Position numbers and translations under genes: made by a program. This document shows, piece by piece, positions 34,357 through 42,398 of a stretch of DNA of 64,000 bases; within the stretch, counting starts at the first letter, position 1, and the number at the start of each line of letters is the position of its first letter. The notes under the pieces are model-generated. The model was given only the letters and a program-made list of their open reading frames with translations, was not told where the DNA came from and did not search any database. Source of the DNA: Streptomyces sp. SID13726. GTDB taxonomy: Bacteria > Actinomycetota > Actinomycetes > Streptomycetales > Streptomycetaceae. Location of the stretch: positions 434,001 through 498,000 of the forward strand of contig NZ_JAAGLY010000005.1 in assembly GCF_010548375.1 (NCBI RefSeq), written 5' to 3'.

Positions 34357-34565
34357 GCGTGGGCTTTCTGTGCCTACAGTGGTCTGGTGCGATGTATTTC
34401 GTGAATTGGTTCACGATCTAGATTTCGGTCATGAATGCCCCGGGGGCATTACTGCTTTCAGGTTCTGTAAAGGCCAATTCCGTTTACCGCGCCCTGTTTT
34501 GATCAGGACGGGGTACCTACAATCCGTCCACATCTTGAGCTCAGCCCAAGCGTCAAGGAGGACGA
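34357..34565 (+). promoter_or_regulatory. hppA upstream region with two inverted repeats
   Basis: TCGTGAA/TTCACGA (34399-34416) and AATGCCCC/GGGGCATT (34434-34450) are both perfect. The region is AT-richer than its flanks and probably holds the hppA promoter. The repeats may be operators or leader hairpins. The ribosome site is AAGGAGG at about 34,555. Confidence 0.4.
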
Positions 34566-36971
34566 ATGGCGGGGCTTTCTACCCCTGATCAGTTTGACCA
34601 CCCCACAACCCTCGCGGCCGCGGTGCTCACCGACGGCAACCGGGTGCTGATCGCGATCATCGCGGTCGTCGCCCTGGCGGCGCTCGTGGTGGCCGGAGTC
34701 CTGGTGCGCCAGGTGCTCGCGGCCGGCGAGGGCACCGACAGCATGAAAAAGATCGCGGCCGCGGTCCAGGAAGGCGCGAACGCCTATCTGGCACGCCAGT
34801 TGCGCACCCTCGGCGTATTCGCCGTCGTCGTGTTCTTCCTGCTCATGCTGCTGCCCGCGGACGACTGGAATCAACGCGCAGGCCGATCGGTGTTCTTCTT
34901 GATCGGCGCGGCGTTCTCGGCTGCCACCGGCTATATCGGCATGTGGCTCGCCGTGCGCAGCAATGTGCGTGTGGCAGCGGCGGCGCGAGAGGCCACTCCG
35001 GCGGAAGGTGAACCGGAAAAGGATCTCACCGCCGTCTCCCACAAAGCCATGAAGATCGCTTTCCGTACGGGCGGCGTCGTCGGCATGTTCACGGTGGGGC
35101 TCGGTCTGCTGGGCGCCTCCTGCGTGGTGCTGGTGTACGCGGCCGACGCGCCGAAGGTCCTGGAGGGCTTCGGTCTCGGCGCGGCGCTCATCGCGATGTT
35201 CATGAGGGTCGGCGGCGGCATCTTCACCAAGGCCGCCGACGTCGGCGCCGACCTGGTCGGCAAGGTCGAGCAGGGCATTCCGGAGGACGATCCGCGCAAT
35301 GCCGCGACCATCGCCGACAACGTGGGCGACAACGTCGGCGACTGCGCGGGCATGGCGGCCGACCTCTTCGAGTCGTACGCCGTGACCCTGGTCGCCGCGC
35401 TGATCCTCGGCAAGGCGGCCTTCGGCGACTCCGGACTGGCCTTCCCGCTGCTCGTCCCGGCGATCGGCGTGCTCACCGCGATGATCGGCATCTTCGCGGT
35501 CGCCCCGCGCCGCTCCGACCGCAGCGGCATGTCCGCGATCAACCGCGGGTTCTTCATCTCCGCGGTGATCTCGCTCGTGCTGGTGGCGATCGCGGTCTTC
35601 GTCTACCTCCCCGGCACGTACGCCGACCTCGACGGCATCACCGACGCGGCGATCGCGGGCAAGGACGGCGATCCGAGGATCCTCGCCCTGGTCGCCGTAG
35701 CCATCGGCATCCTGCTCGCCGCCGTCATCCAGCAGCTGACCGGCTACTTCACCGAGACCACCCGCCGCCCGGTCCAGGACATCGGCAAGACCTCGCTCAC
35801 GGGGCCCGCCACCGTCGTCCTCGCCGGTATCTCCATCGGCCTGGAGTCGGCCGTCTACACCGCCCTGCTGATCGGTCTCGGTGTCTACGGCGCCTTCCTG
35901 CTCGGCGGTACGTCGATCATGCTGGCGCTGTTCGCGGTGGCGCTGGCCGGCACCGGCCTGCTCACCACGGTCGGTGTGATCGTCGCCATGGACACCTTCG
36001 GGCCGGTCTCCGACAACGCGCAGGGCATCGCCGAGATGTCCGGTGACGTCGAGGGCGCGGGCGCGCAGGTGCTCACCAACCTGGACGCCGTCGGCAACAC
36101 CACCAAGGCCATCACCAAGGGCATCGCCATCGCCACCGCGGTCCTCGCGGCCTCGGCGCTCTTCGGGTCGTACCGTGACGCGATCACGACCGGCGCGCAG
36201 GACGTCGGCGAGAAGCTCAGCGGGGACGGCGCGCCGATGAGCCTGATGATGGACATCTCGCAGCCCAACAACCTCGTCGGTCTGATCGCGGGCGCGGCGG
36301 TCGTCTTCCTCTTCTCGGGGCTGGCGATCAACGCGGTGTCGCGGTCGGCGGGGTCCGTGGTCTACGAGGTGCGGCGGCAGTTCCGCCAGCATCCCGGGAT
36401 CATGGACTACAGCGAGGAGCCGGAGTACGGCAAGGTCGTCGACATCTGCACCCGGGACGCCCTGCGCGAGCTCACCACGCCAGGGCTGCTCGCCGTGATG
36501 GCGCCGATCTTCATCGGGTTCACGCTCGGCGTCGGCGCGCTCGGCTCGTTCCTGGCGGGCGCGATCGGCGCGGGCACCCTGATGGCGGTCTTCCTGGCCA
36601 ACTCCGGCGGCGCCTGGGACAACGCCAAGAAGCTCGTCGAGGACGGTCATCACGGTGGCAAGGGCAGCGAGGCCCATGCGGCGACGGTGATCGGCGACAC
36701 CGTCGGCGACCCCTTCAAGGACACCGCGGGCCCCGCGATCAACCCGCTGCTGAAGGTCATGAACCTGGTGGCGCTGTTGATCGCACCGGCGGTGATCAAG
36801 TTCAGCTACGGCGACGACAAGAGCATCGGGGTGCGGATCTTCATCGCCGTCCTCGCGTTCCTCGTGATCGCCGGCGCGGTCTTCGTCTCCAAGCGGCGCG
36901 GAATCGCCGTGGGCGACGAGGACAACGAGAAGAAGACGGCCAAGTCGGCGGACCCCGCGGTGGTTTCGTAG
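34566..36971 (+). CDS. hppA: Membrane H+-translocating pyrophosphatase
   Basis: This 801-residue protein of about 16 membrane segments couples PPi hydrolysis to proton export. The substrate site is seen in DVGADLVGKVEQGIPEDDPRN and DNVGDNVGDCAGMAADL. The GNTTKAITKG motif has Lys at the position that distinguishes K+-independent enzymes from K+-dependent ones (Ala there). The soluble end is short and charged. A hairpin terminator follows at 36994. Confidence 0.95.
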   Translation: MAGLSTPDQFDHPTTLAAAVLTDGNRVLIAIIAVVALAALVVAGVLVRQVLAAGEGTDSMKKIAAAVQEGANAYLARQLRTLGVFAVVVFFLLMLLPADDWNQRAGRSVFFLIGAAFSAATGYIGMWLAVRSNVRVAAAAREATPAEGEPEKDLTAVSHKAMKIAFRTGGVVGMFTVGLGLLGASCVVLVYAADAPKVLEGFGLGAALIAMFMRVGGGIFTKAADVGADLVGKVEQGIPEDDPRNAATIADNVGDNVGDCAGMAADLFESYAVTLVAALILGKAAFGDSGLAFPLLVPAIGVLTAMIGIFAVAPRRSDRSGMSAINRGFFISAVISLVLVAIAVFVYLPGTYADLDGITDAAIAGKDGDPRILALVAVAIGILLAAVIQQLTGYFTETTRRPVQDIGKTSLTGPATVVLAGISIGLESAVYTALLIGLGVYGAFLLGGTSIMLALFAVALAGTGLLTTVGVIVAMDTFGPVSDNAQGIAEMSGDVEGAGAQVLTNLDAVGNTTKAITKGIAIATAVLAASALFGSYRDAITTGAQDVGEKLSGDGAPMSLMMDISQPNNLVGLIAGAAVVFLFSGLAINAVSRSAGSVVYEVRRQFRQHPGIMDYSEEPEYGKVVDICTRDALRELTTPGLLAVMAPIFIGFTLGVGALGSFLAGAIGAGTLMAVFLANSGGAWDNAKKLVEDGHHGGKGSEAHAATVIGDTVGDPFKDTAGPAINPLLKVMNLVALLIAPAVIKFSYGDDKSIGVRIFIAVLAFLVIAGAVFVSKRRGIAVGDEDNEKKTAKSADPAVVS

Positions 36972-36993
36972 GCCCTCCGACCAGTGCCGGCCC

Positions 36994-37040
36994 AAGGGGC
37001 GGGCGGACGGCGCGTGTTCGGCGCCGTACGCCCGCCCCTT
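36994..37040. terminator. Hairpin terminator after hppA
   Basis: AAGGGGCGGGCG...CGCCCGCCCCTT arms, extended by ACGGCGC/GCGCCGT, pair over about 19 bases around a 6-base loop. Confidence 0.75.
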
Positions 37041-37192
37041 GTGTGCGCTCTTGCGCGCTCCCTGCGCCGTGAGCCTTCTCTCGCTTGGTGCGAACAACCG
37101 CAAAAGGTGCCATTGACGGCATTTGCTGTGAGGCTGCGATGCCTGTGCCGTGTAGGGTCCGTGGGCCGAGAGCCATGGAAGGGACCGATCCG

Positions 37193-37786
37193 GTGAACAA
37201 GAAGCTCGCGGCCGCGCTGTCCGGCGGTGCGGTACTGGTACTGGCACTGACGGGATGCAGTGGCAGCGAGGACAACAAGGAGCTCGACGCCTGGGCCAAG
37301 AAGGTCTGCGATCAGGTGCCGGCTCAGAACAAGAAGATCACGGCGGCCTACGACGCGATCACCAAGGCGGCCGAGGACACCACCAGCACGCCGACGGAGC
37401 TCCAGAAGGCCGACTCCCAGGCCTTCCAGGACCTGTCCGACGGCTACAAGGCGCGCGCCACGGTCATCAGCCAGGCCGGCGCGCCTCCCGGTGTCGACGA
37501 CGGCGCGAAGAAGCTCCAGGCCGCCGTCACCCAGCTCACGGCCCTGTCCGGCGCCTACGCCGACATGAAGACGCAGGTCGACGGGCTCAACACCAAGGAC
37601 CAGGCGAAGTTCGCGTCCGGTCTGAAGGACGTCTCGGCCCAGATGAAGAAGGTGGAGACCCAGCGCCAGGGCGCGCTCGCCGCGCTGAAGGAGCTGGAGT
37701 CGGGCGACACCAAGCAGGCGCTGGCCGAGCAGACGGGCTGCAAGCAGGCGTCCACCTCGGCGTCGGCCCCGGCGACCAACAGCTGA
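37193..37786 (+). CDS. Small secreted lipoprotein, helical
   Basis: This protein of about 197 residues starts at GTG 37193. It has a signal sequence with lipobox LTGC (Cys at about residue 22), then a Lys/Gln-rich helical domain (KKVCDQVPAQNKKITAAYDAITKAAED and later coiled segments) and a Ser/Ala tail. It resembles Streptomyces lipoproteins encoded next to hppA. Function unknown. Confidence 0.78.
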   Translation: MNKKLAAALSGGAVLVLALTGCSGSEDNKELDAWAKKVCDQVPAQNKKITAAYDAITKAAEDTTSTPTELQKADSQAFQDLSDGYKARATVISQAGAPPGVDDGAKKLQAAVTQLTALSGAYADMKTQVDGLNTKDQAKFASGLKDVSAQMKKVETQRQGALAALKELESGDTKQALAEQTGCKQASTSASAPATNS

Positions 37787-37841
37787 CCGGGAGTCGTACG
37801 CACGGCGTTCCGCGGGGGCGGGCGCGGGCCACAATGGGGGC

Positions 37842-39368
37842 GTGAGTACCTCCAGCCTGCCCACGCCGCCCACCGCCCCCGGCTCCGGCCGTCCCGACGT
37901 CACCGCCGCGCTGCGGGACGCCCTGCTCGGCGCGTCCTTCACCGCCGACGGACTGCTCGAACTGCTCGGCGCGCCCGCGTACGCGGCGCTCGCCCGCAGC
38001 GAGACCGTGCCCGCGCTCCGGGCGACCCGCGGGGACACCCCGCTGGAAGTGCTCGTACGGCTGTTCCTGCTCCAGCGACCGGTGCCCCACGCGCGCGTGG
38101 CGGACGTACTGCCCCTCGACGCGTGCCTGGAGAGCGGCTGGCTGGTGCGCGCCGGGGCCGACGAGGTGGCCGCGACGGTGGACGTACGGCCGTACGGCGG
38201 GCCCGACGGCGAGGACTGGTTCATCGTGTCCGACCTGGGCTGTGCCGTCGGCGGCGCCGGTGGCATCGGCAGCCGCGACGAGGGGGTCGTCCTCGGGGTC
38301 GGCGGTGCCTCCACGACCCTGGCGGCCATCACGGTGCGTACGGCCGTCTCGTCCGCCCTCGACCTCGGGACCGGGTCCGGCATCCAGGCCCTGCACGCCG
38401 CGCAGCACGCCACACGCGTGTGCGCGACCGATCTCAACCCCCGCGCGCTGCACATCACCGCGCTCACGCTGGCGCTGTCCGGCGCCCCGGCGGCCGACCT
38501 GCGGGAGGGCTCGCTGTTCGAGCCCGTCAAGCAGGGCGAGACGTACGACCTGATCGTGTCGAACCCGCCCTTCGTGATCTCGCCGGGTGCGCGGCTGACG
38601 TACCGGGACGGCGGGATGGGCGGGGACGATCTGTGCCGCTCGGTCGTTCAGGGGGCGGGGGAGCTGCTGAACGAGGGCGGGTTCGCGCAGTTCCTCGCCA
38701 ACTGGCAGCACGTGGCGGGGGAGGACTGGCAGGACAGGCTCAGGTCGTGGGTGCCGCGCGGCTGCGACGCGTGGATCGTGCAGCGCGAGGTCCAGGACGT
38801 CACGCAGTACGCCGAGCTGTGGCTCAGGGACGCCGGTGACCACCGGGGCGACCCGGCCGAGTACCAGGCGCGCTACGACGCCTGGCTGGACGAGTTCGAG
38901 GCGCGCAAGGTGAAGGCGGTCGGCTTCGGCTGGATCACCCTGCGCAGGACGGGCTCCGCCGTGCCCTCGATCACCGTCGAGGAGTGGCCGCACCCGGTCG
39001 AGCAGCCGCTCGGGGACACCGTCCGCGCGCACTTCGAGCGCCTCGACTACCTGCGGGTCAACGACGACGCGGCCCTGCTGGAGGCCCACTTCAGGCTCGT
39101 GCCCGAGGTCGTCCAGGAGCAGGTCGGGCTGCCCGGCGCCGAGGACCCGGAGCACGTGGTGCTGCGCCAGCACCGCGGGATGCGCCGGGCCACCAAGGTG
39201 GACACGGTCGGCGCGGGCTTCGCCGGCGTGTGCGACGGCTCGCTGAGCGCCGGGCGCATCCTGGACGCGATCGCCCAGCTGATGGGCGAGGACCCGGTCG
39301 GACTGCGCGACCGTACGCCCGCGCAGATCCGGTTGCTGGTGGAGCAGGGGTTCCTCGAACCGGTGTGA
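37842..39368 (+). CDS. Class I SAM-dependent methyltransferase (RsmC/PrmC-like)
   Basis: This 508-residue protein starts at GTG 37842. SAM-binding motif I is LDLGTGSGIQALHAA; the catalytic NPPF motif (IVSNPPFVISPG) marks N-methylation of a Gln, Asn or base amino group, as in HemK/PrmC and RsmC. N- and C-terminal ~150-residue regions without clear motifs flank the domain, the C-terminal one beginning with a helix-rich DYLRVNDDAALLEAHF. Target unknown. Confidence 0.82.
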   Translation: MSTSSLPTPPTAPGSGRPDVTAALRDALLGASFTADGLLELLGAPAYAALARSETVPALRATRGDTPLEVLVRLFLLQRPVPHARVADVLPLDACLESGWLVRAGADEVAATVDVRPYGGPDGEDWFIVSDLGCAVGGAGGIGSRDEGVVLGVGGASTTLAAITVRTAVSSALDLGTGSGIQALHAAQHATRVCATDLNPRALHITALTLALSGAPAADLREGSLFEPVKQGETYDLIVSNPPFVISPGARLTYRDGGMGGDDLCRSVVQGAGELLNEGGFAQFLANWQHVAGEDWQDRLRSWVPRGCDAWIVQREVQDVTQYAELWLRDAGDHRGDPAEYQARYDAWLDEFEARKVKAVGFGWITLRRTGSAVPSITVEEWPHPVEQPLGDTVRAHFERLDYLRVNDDAALLEAHFRLVPEVVQEQVGLPGAEDPEHVVLRQHRGMRRATKVDTVGAGFAGVCDGSLSAGRILDAIAQLMGEDPVGLRDRTPAQIRLLVEQGFLEPV

Positions 39369-39533
39369 CGGGCTCCGCCGGCCCTCGCTGCACCGTCGCT
39401 GCTGAGGCGGGCGCGCACTCCTGAGGCTCCTGTGTCCGCTCTGACGGGATTGCTCATGAAAAGGGCTCCTGTCAGTGGCGGGTGCGAAGCTACCTTCGAG
39501 GGACGGAACCGACGCGTTCTCGGGGGAGGCGTG

Positions 39534-41792
39534 ATGGCGGGGGAGACGCCGGATCACGGTGAGGGCAGGGTCGTGGGCGGCCGCTACCGGCTGCTGCGGT
39601 CGCTCGGCGCGGGCGGCATGGGCCGCGTCTGGCTGGCGTACGACGACGAGCTGGCCTGCGAGGTCGCGATGAAGGAGATCGCGCTTCCGGACGTGCCGAC
39701 GGACGCGGGCGAGCCCGCCCAGCGCATCGCGCGCGCCCGCAGCGAGGCCCGGCACGCGGCCCGGCTGCGCGGGCATCTGCACGTGGCCACGGTGCACGAC
39801 GTGGTGGTGCACGAGGGGCTGCCGTGGATCGTCATGGAGTACGTGCCGGACGCGGTGGACCTCCAGGCCGTCGTACGGCGCTCGGGGCCGCTGTCGCCCG
39901 AGCAGACGGCCCGGATCGGCCTCGCCGTCCTCGACGCGCTCACCGCCGGACACCGGATCGGCATCCTCCACAGGGATGTGAAACCGGCCAACATCCTTCT
40001 GGCCCCGGACTCCTCGGGCGACCCCTACGCGCGCGTGCTGCTCACCGACTACGGCATCGCCCTGCGACCCGAGTCGCCCGAACCCCGGCTCACCGCGACC
40101 GCCGGCATCCTCGGCACCCCGGGCTACCTCGCCCCGGAGCGGGCGCGGGGCGAACCGCCGACCCCGGCCGCCGACCTGTTCTCCCTGGGCGCCACGCTCT
40201 ACGCCGCCGTCGAGGGCCGCGGCCCCTTCGACCGGCACGGCGAGTACGCCACACTGACGGCCCTGCTCGGCGAGGAGGCCACCCCGCCGGTGCGGTCCGG
40301 CGAACTGACGCCGGTGCTGCTGGGGTTGCTGGTCAAGGACCCTGTGCGGAGGTTCTCGCCGGAGGCGGTGAAGCGGGGGCTGGAGCGGGTTGTGCAGGGG
40401 GTGCCGGGGGCTTGGGACGCGGGGCCCGCGGGGGCGGGGTACGGGGTCTCGGCGGGGGGTTTCGGGCTGCCGGGCGGGGAGTGGGGGTCCGGTCCTGGGG
40501 CTCCTGCGACTCCCGGGACACCGAGCACGCCTGGCTGGGGGCCTCCCGGGCCTCCAGGGCCGCCGACTCCGCACACTCCGGCCGGGGCGTCCGGCGCGGA
40601 GAGTGCGGCCACGCCGGGTTCCGCGCCGCCTTCACCGCCGTACGGTGCTTGGCCGCCGCCTGTCGGGCAGACACCGGAGCCGGGCAATCCGTATGCGCGG
40701 GGAGCGAGTTCGCCGTACCCGAGTAGACAGGGTGGGCCGGGTGGACCCAACACCCCTGGTGGGTCCGGGAGTCCCGGTATGGCCACCGTCGCCGGGGCGC
40801 CCACGGCGTTCGGCGGGGTGTACGGCTCCGGCGGCTCGTACGGGCCCGGCGGTCCGGCCTACCTCCCCCCGCCCCCACCGCGCCCCGCCTCCAGGAAACG
40901 CCTCGCGCTCGTCGCGCTGGTCGTCGGGATCGTGCTCGTGGTCGCCGGTGGGGTGTGGGCGGCCGTGTCGCTGACCGGGGACGACGGCGGTGACAAGCCC
41001 CTCGCGGCCAAGTCCTCGGCCGCGCCGGGCCCGAGCGGGTCGCGGGGGACCGCGTCGGCGACCGGGGCCGCGCTGCCGTACGGCGAGGTGGTCGGGCTCG
41101 ACGAGCCGTTGGAGGCCGGCGACTGCGTGCAGGCGGTGTGGTCCGGGACGGCGTTCAGGTCGGCGCCGAACCTGGGTGTCGTGGACTGCGCGGACGACTG
41201 GCCCGACGGCCAGGTCGTGGCGGTCGACACGGCCGCCGACTTCGCGGATGCCAAGGCGCGGGGCGCGAAACGCTGTGCGGACCAGAGCCGGGCGGTCGTG
41301 GCCGCGCTGCCGGACGCGGCCGGGTACGCCGTCGTACCGACGCGGGAGGGCTTCGACGCGGCCGGTGGCGGTACGGCGTGTCTCGTACTCGGCCGCCATG
41401 CCGCGATAGGCGGTGAGGTGGGCCGCTTCCGGGACGCGGGCACGGATCTGTGGGTCGGTCAGATGAGCGTCGGCGACTGCTGGCTCTACCAGGAACTCAG
41501 CGACGGCTACAAGGCACCGCTCACCGACTGCTCGAAACCCCACACCGACCAAGTGATCGGAACCGTTCAGGCCCCGGCCGAAATGAGCCACAAGAACGGC
41601 AGCGACAACGCGACCAAGTTGTGCGGCAACAAATTCGAGTCGGCCTGGGCTTCCGGCCGGGAGCGTCTCGTGTACGGCTGGGTGGCCGACGAGGACGACT
41701 GGGACAAAGGATTTACCAAGATCGTGTGCACGGTGAGCCTGACCGACAACAAGAAATCGACCGGGAAGGTGCCTCCGCCCGGGTCGGTGTGA
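39534..41792 (+). CDS. Membrane Ser/Thr protein kinase with extracellular domain
   Basis: About 752 residues from ATG 39534 (or GTG 39531), behind GGGGGAGG. It has P-loop GAGGMGRVW, VAMKEI lysine, HRDVKPANILL (from residue 146) and a DYG triplet in place of DFG. A Gly/Pro-rich linker (about 290-450) leads to one membrane helix (about 455-480). Outside, ~270 residues contain cysteine-bearing repeats (LEAGDCVQA, SVGDCWLYQ, TDCSKPHTDQV) of the septum-formation type. It probably senses envelope signals. Confidence 0.85.
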   Translation: MAGETPDHGEGRVVGGRYRLLRSLGAGGMGRVWLAYDDELACEVAMKEIALPDVPTDAGEPAQRIARARSEARHAARLRGHLHVATVHDVVVHEGLPWIVMEYVPDAVDLQAVVRRSGPLSPEQTARIGLAVLDALTAGHRIGILHRDVKPANILLAPDSSGDPYARVLLTDYGIALRPESPEPRLTATAGILGTPGYLAPERARGEPPTPAADLFSLGATLYAAVEGRGPFDRHGEYATLTALLGEEATPPVRSGELTPVLLGLLVKDPVRRFSPEAVKRGLERVVQGVPGAWDAGPAGAGYGVSAGGFGLPGGEWGSGPGAPATPGTPSTPGWGPPGPPGPPTPHTPAGASGAESAATPGSAPPSPPYGAWPPPVGQTPEPGNPYARGASSPYPSRQGGPGGPNTPGGSGSPGMATVAGAPTAFGGVYGSGGSYGPGGPAYLPPPPPRPASRKRLALVALVVGIVLVVAGGVWAAVSLTGDDGGDKPLAAKSSAAPGPSGSRGTASATGAALPYGEVVGLDEPLEAGDCVQAVWSGTAFRSAPNLGVVDCADDWPDGQVVAVDTAADFADAKARGAKRCADQSRAVVAALPDAAGYAVVPTREGFDAAGGGTACLVLGRHAAIGGEVGRFRDAGTDLWVGQMSVGDCWLYQELSDGYKAPLTDCSKPHTDQVIGTVQAPAEMSHKNGSDNATKLCGNKFESAWASGRERLVYGWVADEDDWDKGFTKIVCTVSLTDNKKSTGKVPPPGSV

Positions 41793-41943
41793 CACCTCTC
41801 CGAGGGACGGTCGCGCGGCGGTCGAGGGGGTCCGCAGCCGTGTCGGCTCCGCGTTCACCCGGGGTTCGCCCGGGCGCCGTCCGCGCGTGCCAGTCTCCAC
41901 CGGAGGGGCACGTCCGGGCGGGAGAAAAGGGGCACGGGGAGTC

Positions 41944-42141
41944 ATGGAGAGCGGACCGGTGATCTTCGCGGGAGTGGTGTTCGCCCTGTTCGGGGGAGGG
42001 CTGCTGGTCTGGACCGCGGCCCGGGTGCGGCACCGCCTGCCCGTCGCCCACGGTGTGAGCCCTGTCGCATCCGCGGGCATCGCGACCGTCGCCGCGCTGA
42101 TCTCCCTGGCGCTCGGCGCGTGGTGCTTCACCAGCCTGTAG
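41944..42141 (+). CDS. Small two-helix membrane protein
   Basis: This 65-residue protein has ATG 41944 behind GGGGAGTC. Two hydrophobic helices (about residues 5-25 and 43-62) flank a basic loop. It stands alone between the kinase and topA. Function unknown. Confidence 0.6.
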   Translation: MESGPVIFAGVVFALFGGGLLVWTAARVRHRLPVAHGVSPVASAGIATVAALISLALGAWCFTSL

Positions 42142-42398
42142 GACGCCTTCGGGAGCCGCTTCGCGAGCGGGCTGACCAGTAATGGGGAGATCACCCTCCG
42201 GATAGGCTCGAAAAGGCAGGTGGGCACTCCGGGCGGCAGGAATGGCGGTAGTCGGGTTACCGTTCGAGTGGCCGTTGCGGGCTTTTCCCGTTTGACACGG
42301 GGGCGGGATGTACCGTCACACTCCGCAGCGTCAGCATGACCCGACCCCGGGACCAAGGCCTGGGGAGCGCCCAGCGTCGACCGGAGAGAAGAGCGAAG

